A DNA stretch of 37,605 nucleotides from Vibrio sp. 10N.286.49.B3 (GCF_002873395.1 NZ_MCUV01000036.1:1-37605); one strand, 5' to 3'; shown: positions 1 through 7,920, numbered from the stretch's first letter. Numbers and translations: made by a program. The notes: generated from the letters alone by a model not told the origin.

Positions 1-275
1 CATGTAATTCTAAAGCTATTATCGTTCCAACAGAACGATAATGAATTGACTGTGCCAAATAACTATAAATAGTCATTCGTATTGGTCACTCAGTTCATTG
101 AAACCAAATTTGATTCCTAAGAATCAATGATTACCTAAGTAATCTTTTTGATTATCATCAACGAGTGCCCACACAGATTGATAGGTTTAAATTGTTAAAG
201 AGCTTAGTTATTAAGAGCTTAACTCTATCCAACTCCAACATCTGACAACGTTTTCTCGTTGCTCCGTGTCGGTGG
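1..275 (-). other. Leader of a ribosomal RNA operon (16S gene lies outside the window)
   Basis: Read on the minus strand, this stretch carries the hallmarks of a gamma-proteobacterial 16S leader. The antitermination boxA GCTCTTTAACA is at 203-193, followed by CAATTTAAACCTATC and then CTGTGTGGGCACTCG (about 177-163), which closely matches the E. coli rrn leader order. Transcription runs leftward, so the 16S gene should start shortly beyond position 1. No 16S sequence is inside the window. I see no protein gene in 1-428. Confidence 0.85.
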
Positions 276-331
276 ATTCGCAGTATAGGGAATCGAGAAT
301 TTCATGCAAGCATTTTTTATAAAAAACTTTC
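275..331 (-). promoter_or_regulatory. rRNA operon P1-type promoter with A/T-rich UP element
   Basis: On the minus strand a -35 TTGCAT (309-304), a 16-bp spacer and a -10 TATACT (287-282) are followed by a GCG discriminator, as in rrn P1 promoters whose GC-rich discriminator makes them sensitive to ppGpp/DksA. An A/T-rich block (about 331-310) just upstream fits an UP element. The short spacer is typical of rrn P1. The position relative to boxA, about 75 bp downstream of the expected start near 275, supports the call. FIS sites further upstream are likely but I could not place them. Confidence 0.8.
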
Positions 332-428
332 TAACCGGCTAATTCGCAATCAAAATGTTCATTCATTAATCAAAAAAGCCTATTTTTAGCGAATTAAATT
401 AAAATAACAGGAAATCCATTACTGGCAT

Positions 429-1877
429 TCAAAAAGCTAGAGGCAAAGTAAAAGATTGCTGATAGGTCTCATCATCAGAAGAAGTGAGTAAAACACTATG
501 ATGTAGTACGAGAATAGAGGTAATTATCTTAACACCCACTCCAAGGCTCCCTTTTTGTGCGTCTTTATCTATCTCGTTTCTAATCGACACATTAACGACA
601 CGCGCATCCGAAGCCGCATTAACAACAATAGCAATCACTCCTTCTTTAGGGCTATGACGAATGGCGTTCTCAAGCAAGTTATCAAATAAGCGTGCTAATA
701 ATTGAGGATCGCCCTCTACTATCACACTCGCGGGCTTATCTATCGCTAACTGAATACCCTTTTGAGAGATTTGTAGCCCAATAGACTCTAAACACTCCGT
801 CATTATTGCGACTACATCTATAGAGAGCATCTGATGACCTATATATGGGTGAGCTTGATTTTCTATCGATTGCTTAGCGATTAATAGTTGCTGTTGAAGT
901 TGCTCAGATAAGCGCTGCGCATTTTTATAAGCAATCTCTATCAATTTTTTAGCAGGATAGCCCTCATTATGACCTTGTGATGAAGACACGGTTGTTGGAG
1001 GCATAGAGAATAGCCATGTTTCTAAATAGCCAAGAATACTACTTAGTGGTGTTTTTAAATCGTGATTAAGCTGCATTAACTGCTGTCGCTGAGAGCGTGC
1101 TTGAGAATCGATATGTAAAAATTGCTGTTGAATACGATGAGCAGCATGGTCAAATTGCTGTGCGATCGGATTGAGCTCACTGACTAACTTCAACTTGTGA
1201 GTGAAACCTTGATTCGTTTTAGGCTGGAAGTCATGCTCAACTTGATATTGCAGATCTTGGGTAATCGTTTTAATTGGTCTTAATAAATAAAACTGTACCA
1301 GTAAGTATAAGCCACCGCTTAAGCCGATAATACTCGCTAAACTTAATAACAAAGTAAAAAATAAAGGGGTTTTGCTTTCACCATTTAATAAGTTTTTATG
1401 CTGCTCGCTACCAATAACAACATACAAATACCCCACGACCGAATTTAACTCACGAATAGGGGCAACTGAAAAAACTTGTCTTCCATCTAATCGACGAGGA
1501 TCGTCACCTAAGATAGGAAATGGTTTTCCCGTTAAAAAATCATGAATAGGATCGAGAGAAACACGCTCAGTGACAACAACACCATCAGGAGCGGCATGAC
1601 TGCGTACATAGCCCTGTGAGTCTAAAAAATACAACTCAAAATCAGGACCAATTAACATTAAGGTATGAAAAATGGACTTTAAAGCGACAGGGTTATAATC
1701 AGTGCCAATCATTAATGGGTGATCATCTCTCATATGCGCCGCTAAATGTTGGTGCAGACGCTGCTTAGTATTAAGCTCTATTTGATTATGCTGATTTTGA
1801 TACCAGTAAGTGATGCCGAATGAAGATAAACATAACCATAAAAAGGTGAATAAGAATAGCCGCCCTTTAAAACTCAT
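429..1877 (-). CDS. Membrane sensor histidine kinase of the spondin operon
   Basis: This is an inner-membrane histidine kinase (482 aa) that would phosphorylate the response regulator encoded just upstream. An N-terminal membrane helix (about 8-25) and a second (about 171-197) bracket a periplasmic sensor domain of roughly 145 residues; a HAMP-like segment follows. The dimerisation/phosphoacceptor motif is NHDLKTPLSSILGYLE with His272, and the N-box is NLLENAIRHSP (Asn404). The ATP-binding end is unusual: no clear D-x-G-x-G box is present and only a compact LGVGVKII remains before the C-terminus, so the ATP lid is very short. The ATG at 1877 is preferred over a GTG nine bases upstream because an AAGGG lies at the right distance from it. 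It is last in a four-gene operon, 28 bp after the regulator. The sensed signal is unknown. Confidence 0.88.
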   Translation of the reverse strand: MSFKGRLFLFTFLWLCLSSFGITYWYQNQHNQIELNTKQRLHQHLAAHMRDDHPLMIGTDYNPVALKSIFHTLMLIGPDFELYFLDSQGYVRSHAAPDGVVVTERVSLDPIHDFLTGKPFPILGDDPRRLDGRQVFSVAPIRELNSVVGYLYVVIGSEQHKNLLNGESKTPLFFTLLLSLASIIGLSGGLYLLVQFYLLRPIKTITQDLQYQVEHDFQPKTNQGFTHKLKLVSELNPIAQQFDHAAHRIQQQFLHIDSQARSQRQQLMQLNHDLKTPLSSILGYLETWLFSMPPTTVSSSQGHNEGYPAKKLIEIAYKNAQRLSEQLQQQLLIAKQSIENQAHPYIGHQMLSIDVVAIMTECLESIGLQISQKGIQLAIDKPASVIVEGDPQLLARLFDNLLENAIRHSPKEGVIAIVVNAASDARVVNVSIRNEIDKDAQKGSLGVGVKIITSILVLHHSVLLTSSDDETYQQSFTLPLAF

Positions 1878-1905
1878 ATAATGCACCCTTCTTTATAACT
1901 AAAAG

Positions 1906-2673
1906 CTAGGAAGAGGGGATTGCTTCAAACTTATACCCTACCCCCCATACCGTATGTATGTACTGTTCATTACGGTGAGATAATGCAAGTTTAGTGCGTA
2001 GACGGTTGATCGTGCTACATACTGTGTGATGATAACCTTCACACTGTGTATCCCAAACATGCTCTAGCAATTCATCTTTGCTATAGACTCTTCCTGGTCG
2101 TTTAGCTAAAAAATGCAATAATGAAAATTCCATTGCCGTTAAACTAATCGTTGTGTGATTAATACTGACTTTATGCAATATAGGACAAATACTTAATGGA
2201 CCATAAGATAATTCATTGCTCTCATTACTGGGTAAAGGCGCAGGTTCAGATTCGGTAAGTGAAGCCGGTGAGAGGTGTTTCAGTTGAATATGACGACGTA
2301 AAATGGTTCTTACCCGAGCTTGAAACTCTAAAACACCAAAAGGTTTGGTTAAATAGTCATCCACACCGGACTCTAACCCTTCCACTTTGTCCTTTTCACT
2401 ATCTCTGGCTGTTAGCATCAAAATAGGTGTGGTATTTGCTTGCTGTCTCAATTGTTGAGTAAAATTGACACCATCGCCATCGGGTAAGCCGCGATCTAAG
2501 ATGATCAGATCAAATATCTGTGCCGAGATAGCACTATCAGCCTCTTCAAGACTCTGAGATCGCTTTACATAGTGTCCTTGAAAACCTAAATGCATCTCAA
2601 CTAAGTCAGCAATATCGTTATCATCTTCGACAATTAAAATATTCTGCGACTCAACTCTCTCTTGATTTAGCAT
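1906..2673 (-). CDS. OmpR/PhoB-family response regulator
   Basis: Cytoplasmic transcription factor of 255 aa. The receiver domain (about 10-125) has the acidic pair in ILIVEDD, the phosphoacceptor Asp60 in LIILDRGLPDGDG and the conserved Lys110 in LTKPFG. A C-terminal winged-helix domain (about 155-250) includes TAMEFSLLHFLAKRPG and ends in VWGVGYKF, typical of the OmpR family. The ATG at 2673 is chosen because GAGGG lies 6 bp upstream; an ATG two codons earlier would overlap that site. It lies between the spondin lipoprotein gene and the kinase gene on the same strand, so the pair is probably cotranscribed with the two spondin genes and may control them through the 11-bp repeats at 4201-4229. 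Confidence 0.92.
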   Translation of the reverse strand: MLNQERVESQNILIVEDDNDIADLVEMHLGFQGHYVKRSQSLEEADSAISAQIFDLIILDRGLPDGDGVNFTQQLRQQANTTPILMLTARDSEKDKVEGLESGVDDYLTKPFGVLEFQARVRTILRRHIQLKHLSPASLTESEPAPLPSNESNELSYGPLSICPILHKVSINHTTISLTAMEFSLLHFLAKRPGRVYSKDELLEHVWDTQCEGYHHTVCSTINRLRTKLALSHRNEQYIHTVWGVGYKFEAIPSS

Positions 2674-2745
2674 AATCATCCCTCAAACTGGTCATCTGCT
2701 CGCTTTAACAGATGACCTGCTTAAGAGTGAAAAGCTTTCATTTTT

Positions 2746-3441
2746 TTATTCTATACGTGTGATAACCAATGCTGCTCCAGGGTTGAGAAAGCGGTGCGTA
2801 GAATTAAGGATAGAAGTGGTTAGCCCATCATCTTGGCTAATCACACCAGGATGAAAAGAGACTTTATCACTATCATCTCGCTGCGCATTAAACCCTTCAC
2901 CACCTCCAGCAGGTCCAGGGATCGTGCTTTGAGTTTCAGAATTCATTTCACTTCCCGCATCCCAAACATTCATCATCACAGTTTGTTGGTCACCAATATC
3001 AAAACCTTGGATTAAAATACCACTTTCACCTAAGAACCCATCGTTGGTATTCACCAGCATCGTAGCAACCGATAGATGTGAAGATTGATAAGGATCTGCA
3101 GTGATCGTTACTTTGTCTGACTGGCTTGGCAAGATCACGCCACTGCCTGAAATACTGTCATAAATTTGGCTCTCTGTTGCTTTCAATTCTAGTAACGAAC
3201 TATTGTCACCAGATTCCGCCAACTGCTCAAGCTCTGTTGATGCCGCATCTCCCACCGTAAATAATGAAAAACTGTCATCATGCAACAAAATAGCTAATGG
3301 TGATAATGGCTGATTCGCTGTGACATTTTTGACTTCAATGGTAAAAGTTTGCTGCTCTATACGATTATTTTGATTGGAGTCATCAGGGCAACCAACGAGT
3401 CCTGCAATTGAGGCAGCGATCAGTAATAGACGATATTTCAT
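2746..3441 (-). CDS. Spondin-domain lipoprotein
   Basis: The 231-aa product starts with a lipoprotein signal peptide ending in the lipobox LVGC (Cys18), so it is probably anchored in a membrane facing the periplasm or the surface. The rest resembles a bacterial spondin_N domain: early FTIEVKNVTANQPLSPLAILLHD, a central TVGDAASTELEQLAESGDN, and a C-terminal HPGVISQ...HRFLNPGAALVITRIE. It is a diverged paralogue of the next gene upstream (same order of motifs) and begins 10 bp after it with a strong AAGGAGG site, so translation is probably coupled. The molecular function of spondin_N proteins in bacteria is not established; adhesion or matrix binding is only inferred from the eukaryotic name-giver. 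Confidence 0.82.
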   Translation of the reverse strand: MKYRLLLIAASIAGLVGCPDDSNQNNRIEQQTFTIEVKNVTANQPLSPLAILLHDDSFSLFTVGDAASTELEQLAESGDNSSLLELKATESQIYDSISGSGVILPSQSDKVTITADPYQSSHLSVATMLVNTNDGFLGESGILIQGFDIGDQQTVMMNVWDAGSEMNSETQSTIPGPAGGGEGFNAQRDDSDKVSFHPGVISQDDGLTTSILNSTHRFLNPGAALVITRIE

Positions 3442-3451
3442 CTTAACCTCC

Positions 3452-4141
3452 TTATTTCACAGTAATGGTGACAATGGCAACTGGGTTTAACCAACGGTGG
3501 GCACTAGCATCAAGGTCGCTGATCCCTCCCGTAGCATCGCTATCACCTAAGTTACCTGGGTGAATATGAACGGTGTCATTGGTCAACGTTGTTTCAACTC
3601 CAGTGCCTCCAGAGCCAAAAGTAATGAAAGGGGGCGCTGGCATGCTGCCTTTAAGCTCGTCATTTGCTTCGGTACCTGCATCATAGCCATTAAGCGTAAT
3701 CGTATAGGTGCCTGCTGTGCTTGGGATCATCCAACTATCGAGCCCAACAAAGCCATCGTTGGTCGGTAATAGCATTGCACTAAGTGATAAATATTGATGA
3801 GTTCCAGTATCAATCGACGTGCTAGCTGTTGATCCTGGATCTAAGATCCCACCAGCCGGGTTTTCAACGACAACACCACCGACATTAGCAACGATAGATG
3901 AAAGCCCAGAAATATCCCCACCTTCTGCCATCGCTTTTAATTCATCACTGGCTGATTCTCCAGTACGGAAAAGATAAGTATCTGAATCATGAGCGGCGAT
4001 CAATACTGGAGTGAAGTACAAGCCATTGGTGGCATTGACGATTGAAATATCCAATTCTGCAGCTGAAGCCATTGGCAGAGAAAAAGAGCTGAGGAGCGCA
4101 AAAGACGCTGCGACTTTAGTTAATGCTTTTGAGTTTTGCAT
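3452..4141 (-). CDS. Secreted spondin-domain protein
   Basis: This 229-aa protein has a Sec signal peptide with likely cleavage after SLPMASA. The mature part is almost entirely one spondin_N-like domain: LDISIVNATNGLYFTPVLIAAHDSDTY in two conserved blocks, FRTGESASDELKAMAEGGD, an acidic/glycine-rich middle, and a C-terminal HPGNLG...AHRWLNPVAIVTITVK. It has no lipobox, unlike its neighbour, so one partner would be soluble and the other anchored. It is the first gene of the spondin/two-component operon; the candidate regulator-binding repeats are 60-90 bp upstream of its start. Role unknown; periplasmic or extracellular location is inferred from the signal peptide. Confidence 0.83.
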   Translation of the reverse strand: MQNSKALTKVAASFALLSSFSLPMASAAELDISIVNATNGLYFTPVLIAAHDSDTYLFRTGESASDELKAMAEGGDISGLSSIVANVGGVVVENPAGGILDPGSTASTSIDTGTHQYLSLSAMLLPTNDGFVGLDSWMIPSTAGTYTITLNGYDAGTEANDELKGSMPAPPFITFGSGGTGVETTLTNDTVHIHPGNLGDSDATGGISDLDASAHRWLNPVAIVTITVK

Positions 4142-4171
4142 AGTGATTCCATCCTAGTTATTGTCTACACA

Positions 4172-4229
4172 ATTAGAATGGCGGTGAGAGTTAGCAGACG
4201 TCTCACATAAATCTCATAAGTTTCTCACA
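4172..4229 (-). promoter_or_regulatory. Candidate operator of three 11-bp-spaced repeats plus promoter for the spondin operon
   Basis: On the minus strand TGTGAGA (4229-4223), TATGAGA (4218-4212) and TGTGAGA (4207-4201) repeat exactly every 11 bp, one helical turn, which is the usual arrangement for OmpR-family regulators. A -10-like TCTAAT (4177-4172) lies where the repeats would occupy the -35 region, and no good -35 hexamer is visible, as expected for an activated promoter. Binding by the response regulator encoded in this operon is an inference. Confidence 0.55.
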
Positions 4230-4235
4230 AAACAT

Positions 4236-4943
4236 TTATTCACAGTTAAAGTCTGTGGCAGATTCAATGCTGATTGCATCATGACGCCAGTATTCTAGGT
4301 GAGCATCAATTAGATCACCTTGTAAGTTATAGTGTTTTTTCTCTATCAACATAGCCGAGGCACCAGATGTTGCTCTTAATGACTGTGCCACATCACCAAT
4401 TAACGAAGCCATTCCAACTCGATAATGTACGCTTCCATAACTCATTCCAAAATGATGGTGGTAAATATCCGCCAGTGAGTGTGAAAGATCAAAATCGAGT
4501 AAATTAGGAAATAAACCACTACGGACAAAACTCGTTACATAGGCAACTGGGCGATCCTCTAAATAAAGTACGCGATCTATTTGGCACACTTCAGAAAAAG
4601 GCGCGAGCTCAAGTAACTTAACTGCAGACTTGGTTGCTAATAGACACTTAGCCAAGACCACTTCGGTTTTAGGCGTTCTATTTTGTGCCACGGCTACGTT
4701 TGAGAAAGACCGATTAAGCGTCGGGTCATAACGCAATGGTTGGGGTGAAATAAACCAACCTCGTCGATCTTCACGAAAAATACAACTTTCCGCTTCCAGT
4801 AATGATAAAGCTTCACGCAACGTAATACGAGTCGTATCAAAAGCTTCAGCTAATTGGCGCTCTGAAGGCAGTTTTTGTCGAGGTAGCAGTGTTCCCGATT
4901 CAATTTGCTCAACGATAGCATCTTTAATTTTTATATATTGCAT
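4236..4943 (-). CDS. GntR/HutC-family transcriptional regulator with UTRA domain
   Basis: A 235-aa regulator. The N-terminal winged helix-turn-helix (about 1-70) shows the GntR pattern: IKDAIVEQIESGTLLPRQKL, PSERQLAEAFDTTRITLREA, then LLEAES and RGWFISP. The C-terminal half (about 85-230) is a UTRA effector-binding domain, with VCQIDRVLYLEDRPVAYVTSF and a terminal HLEYWRHDAI. The overall sequence recalls PhnR-type phosphonate-utilisation regulators, but no phosphonate genes are in the window, so the ligand is open. An AAGGTG site lies 4 bp before the ATG. It is 94 bp upstream of the spondin operon on the same strand and could contribute to its transcription by read-through, but I see no direct link. 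Confidence 0.85.
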   Translation of the reverse strand: MQYIKIKDAIVEQIESGTLLPRQKLPSERQLAEAFDTTRITLREALSLLEAESCIFREDRRGWFISPQPLRYDPTLNRSFSNVAVAQNRTPKTEVVLAKCLLATKSAVKLLELAPFSEVCQIDRVLYLEDRPVAYVTSFVRSGLFPNLLDFDLSHSLADIYHHHFGMSYGSVHYRVGMASLIGDVAQSLRATSGASAMLIEKKHYNLQGDLIDAHLEYWRHDAISIESATDFNCE

Positions 4944-5030
4944 TGAGCACCTTGGGTTTGCATTACTTTCTATCGGTTGAAAAACAAAGATAAACTATAA
5001 AAGAGAATAGATAATAAAGAAATCAGAAAT

Positions 5031-5060
5031 ACAAAAAAGGTCGAGCATGCACTCGACCTT
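5031..5060 (-). terminator. Intrinsic terminator of the DUF4382 lipoprotein gene
   Basis: A perfect 9-bp stem, AAGGTCGAG (5037-5045) with CTCGACCTT (5052-5060), has a 6-base loop. On the minus strand it runs straight into a T tract (5038-5033), placing it about 45 bp after the stop codon of the lipoprotein gene. Confidence 0.85.
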
Positions 5061-5104
5061 AATTCATTTAAAAAGTGACTCACGATAAGGAGTCATACGA
5101 GACA

Positions 5105-6067
5105 TTAATTCACGACTTCTTTAAAGTCATGAATCACTTCTTTTGTTGATGGTAATACGATCTCTGTAACTTGTTCAGCAGGGTTAGCAATCACTAGTTG
5201 ATCGTATTGAACAGGATCATCATTCTCTGCACTGCATGAAAAGGCAACGGTATAGTCACCAGAAGGAAGGTAACCGAAAGCGTAGTCACCATTCTCTGCT
5301 ACCTCTGTTGAGGCGTAAGGAGTAACATAAAATTCTGGTAACGCCACTGCATCATTATATTCTTCATCATCAAAATCAACATTATCCAGCAAAACACTAT
5401 CGCTATGATTATGCCCTTGATATAGATAAACAAAGTTACCTAAACCTGTCTCACATCCTTCACCTGAAGTAAATAAAGGTAGATCAACGTTTCCTTTCAG
5501 AGAGGCTGCTGAACCATTATCAATGATACTGACGCCGTGTGGTTTAAGAATATAGCCATTATTGTTACCACTGTTGCCTCGCAATACTAAACCTTTGCGC
5601 AAATCAAATTCAATGGTGAACGACTGCACTGACTCATCTGTTACTTCAAAGCCACCTAATTGCAATTTATTGCTTGGGATTTTCAAGTCATGCGTACCAT
5701 TAGCCTCAACCCAATTTAAATTACCGGCTTTAATATGTAAGATCATCTCTTTGTATGTACCAACAGCAATCTCTTCATCACTGGCAATCAGCTTTGCATC
5801 GGTTCCTTGGTATTCAAGTAGATCAACTTGCTGATAGTCCTTTTCTTCATCGGTATCAACCACCGATATCTGATAGCTTTTACCATTTTGATGCTTTAGC
5901 TCTATCGCATCAAAGGCAATCACAACCTCATCGGCATCATCAACCGGTGCATCTGATACGCTAAAAGAAACGCGTGCTGTTTTATCTTCAGCATCATCCG
6001 ATCCTGAGCCACCACAACCGATTAAAATAAAAGGCAGCAAATAAATAGAACACTTTTTATATAACAT
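5105..6067 (-). CDS. DUF4382 domain lipoprotein
   Basis: A 320-aa lipoprotein. The signal peptide MLYKKCSIYLLPFILIGC ends in a lipobox followed by GGSGSDD. A DUF4382 domain follows (about 30-185): VSFSVSDAPVDDADEVVIAFDAIEL, then EYQGTDAKLIASDEEIAVGTYKEMILHI, and a strand-rich end. The C-terminal part (about 190-310) has a carboxypeptidase-regulatory-like shape, with YVTPYASTEVAENGDYAFGYLPSGDYTVAFSC, as seen in surface carbohydrate-associated lipoproteins. I start it at the ATG at 6067, which gives a clean lipoprotein signal; a TTG nine codons upstream is in frame but adds residues unlike a signal peptide. The function of the domain is not known. It is monocistronic with its own terminator. 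Confidence 0.82.
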   Translation of the reverse strand: MLYKKCSIYLLPFILIGCGGSGSDDAEDKTARVSFSVSDAPVDDADEVVIAFDAIELKHQNGKSYQISVVDTDEEKDYQQVDLLEYQGTDAKLIASDEEIAVGTYKEMILHIKAGNLNWVEANGTHDLKIPSNKLQLGGFEVTDESVQSFTIEFDLRKGLVLRGNSGNNNGYILKPHGVSIIDNGSAASLKGNVDLPLFTSGEGCETGLGNFVYLYQGHNHSDSVLLDNVDFDDEEYNDAVALPEFYVTPYASTEVAENGDYAFGYLPSGDYTVAFSCSAENDDPVQYDQLVIANPAEQVTEIVLPSTKEVIHDFKEVVN

Positions 6068-6441
6068 AAACACACCATAAATAGGTAAAGACAAAGTAAG
6101 TATAGTTGATCATGCCCAAGCTTATATTGGGCATTAATTACTAAGCATTGTATATAAAATACAGCCTCGTTTGGGGTTGCTTCTGTTAGGTTATTGTCAT
6201 AATAAATACCCGCATAAAAGTACTAACCGAATATTTTCAAAACACTGACACGATAAAGACACAGATAAAACCACACACATTTAATAATCAATATTATCAA
6301 TTAGATATATATTAAGAGGCTCAAATTAAATAACCTCCTGAAGTCATCCAATTTATAGACCGTATTCCGTATTATTATCCTGTGGGTTTCATTTATTGAT
6401 CTATACTAAATTAATAAGTCATTAATTACATGGAGGATTTA
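6068..6441. other. Divergent intergenic region with an operator-like inverted repeat
   Basis: There is no gene here. It separates the leftward DUF4382 gene and the rightward PagP-like gene. An 8-bp inverted repeat ATGCCCAA (6112-6119) / TTGGGCAT (6127-6134) lies just upstream of a minus-strand -10 TATACT (6104-6099) and could be an operator for the lipoprotein gene. A plus-strand TATACT at about 6402-6407 is a likely -10 for the PagP-like gene. The remaining A/T-rich sequence shows nothing else I can support. Confidence 0.45.
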
Positions 6442-7047
6442 ATGAATTATTACTCATGGAGTTCAATATCACAGTTACTTGCATTTTCGCTGCTATGTAC
6501 TTCTTGCTTCACCTATGCAGCTGCAGATGAAAGCCCAAGTATGAATACATACCAACAAGCACACACAACCGATTCAGTCATTCGCTTTCGTTTTGGTGGT
6601 TGGTCGCACCATATGACCGATTTTCCGACGCTTGTTGACCAAGACTATGAATATAACGAGAATCATTATGGTGTCGGCATTGATTGGATCTTACCTTTAA
6701 ATGATGGTTACTTTTGGGGACCTGGAGCACACTATATAAAAGACAGTTATAATGAAGATGCCTATGCTATTGGATTAAGTTGGGGAAAGCGTTGGTATTT
6801 CGGTAAATATACTATTTTAAGTGCGGGCATATTAGCTGGAGTTCAATATCGTGGCTTCATTGATATTGTCGATGATAAAATTAAGCGGCAATACCGAGGC
6901 TTTACACCTATTTTAGCACCTGAATTCACTGCGTCTTATCGTACAGTAGGTATCTCTTTAATTGTCACGCCGAATATTATGATTGAAGATGGAGAAAAGA
7001 AATTGCAAAAACCTACGCTTTTCTTTCAGTTATTTAAAGATTTTTAA
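6442..7047 (+). CDS. Outer-membrane beta-barrel protein resembling lipid A palmitoyltransferase PagP
   Basis: A 201-aa exported protein. The ATG at 6442 is chosen because GGAGG lies 5 bp upstream; the ATG four codons earlier contains that site. A signal peptide is likely cut near TYAAA-DE. The mature part has alternating-hydrophobicity strands and an aromatic end (LFFQLFKDF) typical of outer-membrane barrels. Similarity to PagP is seen by eye: YNENHYGVGIDW matches YNERPWGGGFGL, and HYIKDSYNEDAYAIGLSWGKRW matches the PagP stretch around KDSWNKW...GYGWESTW. That places Asp101 and Ser102 at the PagP catalytic Asp76/Ser77, and His56 or His57 (WSHH) near PagP His33. PagP moves a palmitate from phospholipid to lipid A. 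The overall identity is low, so a different barrel enzyme is possible. Confidence 0.6.
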   Translation: MNYYSWSSISQLLAFSLLCTSCFTYAAADESPSMNTYQQAHTTDSVIRFRFGGWSHHMTDFPTLVDQDYEYNENHYGVGIDWILPLNDGYFWGPGAHYIKDSYNEDAYAIGLSWGKRWYFGKYTILSAGILAGVQYRGFIDIVDDKIKRQYRGFTPILAPEFTASYRTVGISLIVTPNIMIEDGEKKLQKPTLFFQLFKDF

Positions 7048-7081
7048 TCCACAAATAACAGTTAAAAGCTAATATGTATAA

Positions 7082-7105
7082 AGGCCCTTTAATAACGGGC
7101 CTCTG
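7082..7105 (+). terminator. Hairpin after the PagP-like gene, possible terminator
   Basis: AGGCCC (7082-7087) pairs with GGGCCT (7097-7102) about 35 bp after the stop codon. The following bases (CTGCTCTC) are only moderately T-rich, so termination is uncertain. Confidence 0.4.
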
Positions 7106-7290
7106 CTCTCACTATAATCTTAAAAGAAACTTAAAAATAAAGAACTCCCTAACCAGAAGCTCACCAGTTTATGTTGCTAGGTAAATAGCTCTGTTTCAGT
7201 TAAAATGCTCGGCTATTTTTGACGTTTATCGTGCTAAACATCTCTCATTTATTGATGTTTTCTCGCGATGACCCTTATTGGAATCTTACT

Positions 7291-7920
7291 GTGCTACTCA
7301 CTCACCCTGCTAACTCTGTCATTGTACTCGATTTTGAAACCACTGGTCTTTCTCCCAATCAAGGAGACCGTGCGATTGAAATTGGTGCGGTTAAATTAGA
7401 GCACGGAAAAATTGTCGACCGTTTTCAGCGCCTTATGAATCCAGGTTTTCGAGTCAGTGGTTTTATAGAAGGTTACACGGGCATCACCAATACGATGTTA
7501 GCCAATGCTGATAGTTGTAGTATTGTCATGCATGAGTTTGCTGACTTCATTCAAGGCAGCCACTTAGTTGCTCATAACGCCTCTTTTGATCAACGCTTTT
7601 TAGATGCGGAGCTAGAGAAGATTAACCGCAGCTATGAGGGTGAATTTGCTTGCTCATTACTCCTTTCACGCCGCTTAACACAAGCTGCACCATCGCATAA
7701 ATTAGGTGACCTAGTTCGCTATCACCACATTGATAATGATGGTATTTTTCACCGAGCGCTTGCTGATGCAGAAGTTACAGCGGCTTTATGGTTGGTTCAA
7801 TTAGATGTTCTGAAAAAAGATCATGCGATTTCGGAACCTAACTTTACCTTAATGAAGAAAATCATGAAGACTCCTAAAGCGTCTGTGCATAAATTACTTG
7901 AGAAATATGCTCGAGATTAA
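7291..7920 (+). CDS. DEDDh-family 3'-5' exonuclease (DNA polymerase III epsilon-like)
   Basis: A cytoplasmic exonuclease of about 209 aa. All three motifs of the DnaQ-like DEDDh superfamily are visible: ExoI VLDFETTG near the N-terminus, ExoII HNASFDQRFLDAE in the middle, and ExoIII HRALADAEVTAALW (H-x4-D) near the C-terminus. It is a single-domain enzyme without the tau-binding tail of the true replicative epsilon subunit, so it is more likely a stand-alone proofreading, repair or RNA-trimming nuclease. The start is uncertain: I prefer the GTG at 7291, with GGA about 10 bp upstream and only nine residues before the first beta strand; an ATG at 7255 and a TTG at 7219 are in frame but lack a ribosome-binding site. 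It appears monocistronic. Confidence 0.85.
   Translation: MLLTHPANSVIVLDFETTGLSPNQGDRAIEIGAVKLEHGKIVDRFQRLMNPGFRVSGFIEGYTGITNTMLANADSCSIVMHEFADFIQGSHLVAHNASFDQRFLDAELEKINRSYEGEFACSLLLSRRLTQAAPSHKLGDLVRYHHIDNDGIFHRALADAEVTAALWLVQLDVLKKDHAISEPNFTLMKKIMKTPKASVHKLLEKYARD

Noticed and set aside
361..428. Intrinsic terminator between the histidine kinase and the rrn promoter
   Set aside because: A T run is present but only about 3 bp of stem can form, so it is better seen as A/T-rich upstream promoter sequence.
6370..6410. PhoP-type direct repeat before the PagP-like gene
   Set aside because: GGTTTC and a second half were examined but the spacing and second half do not match the consensus well enough.
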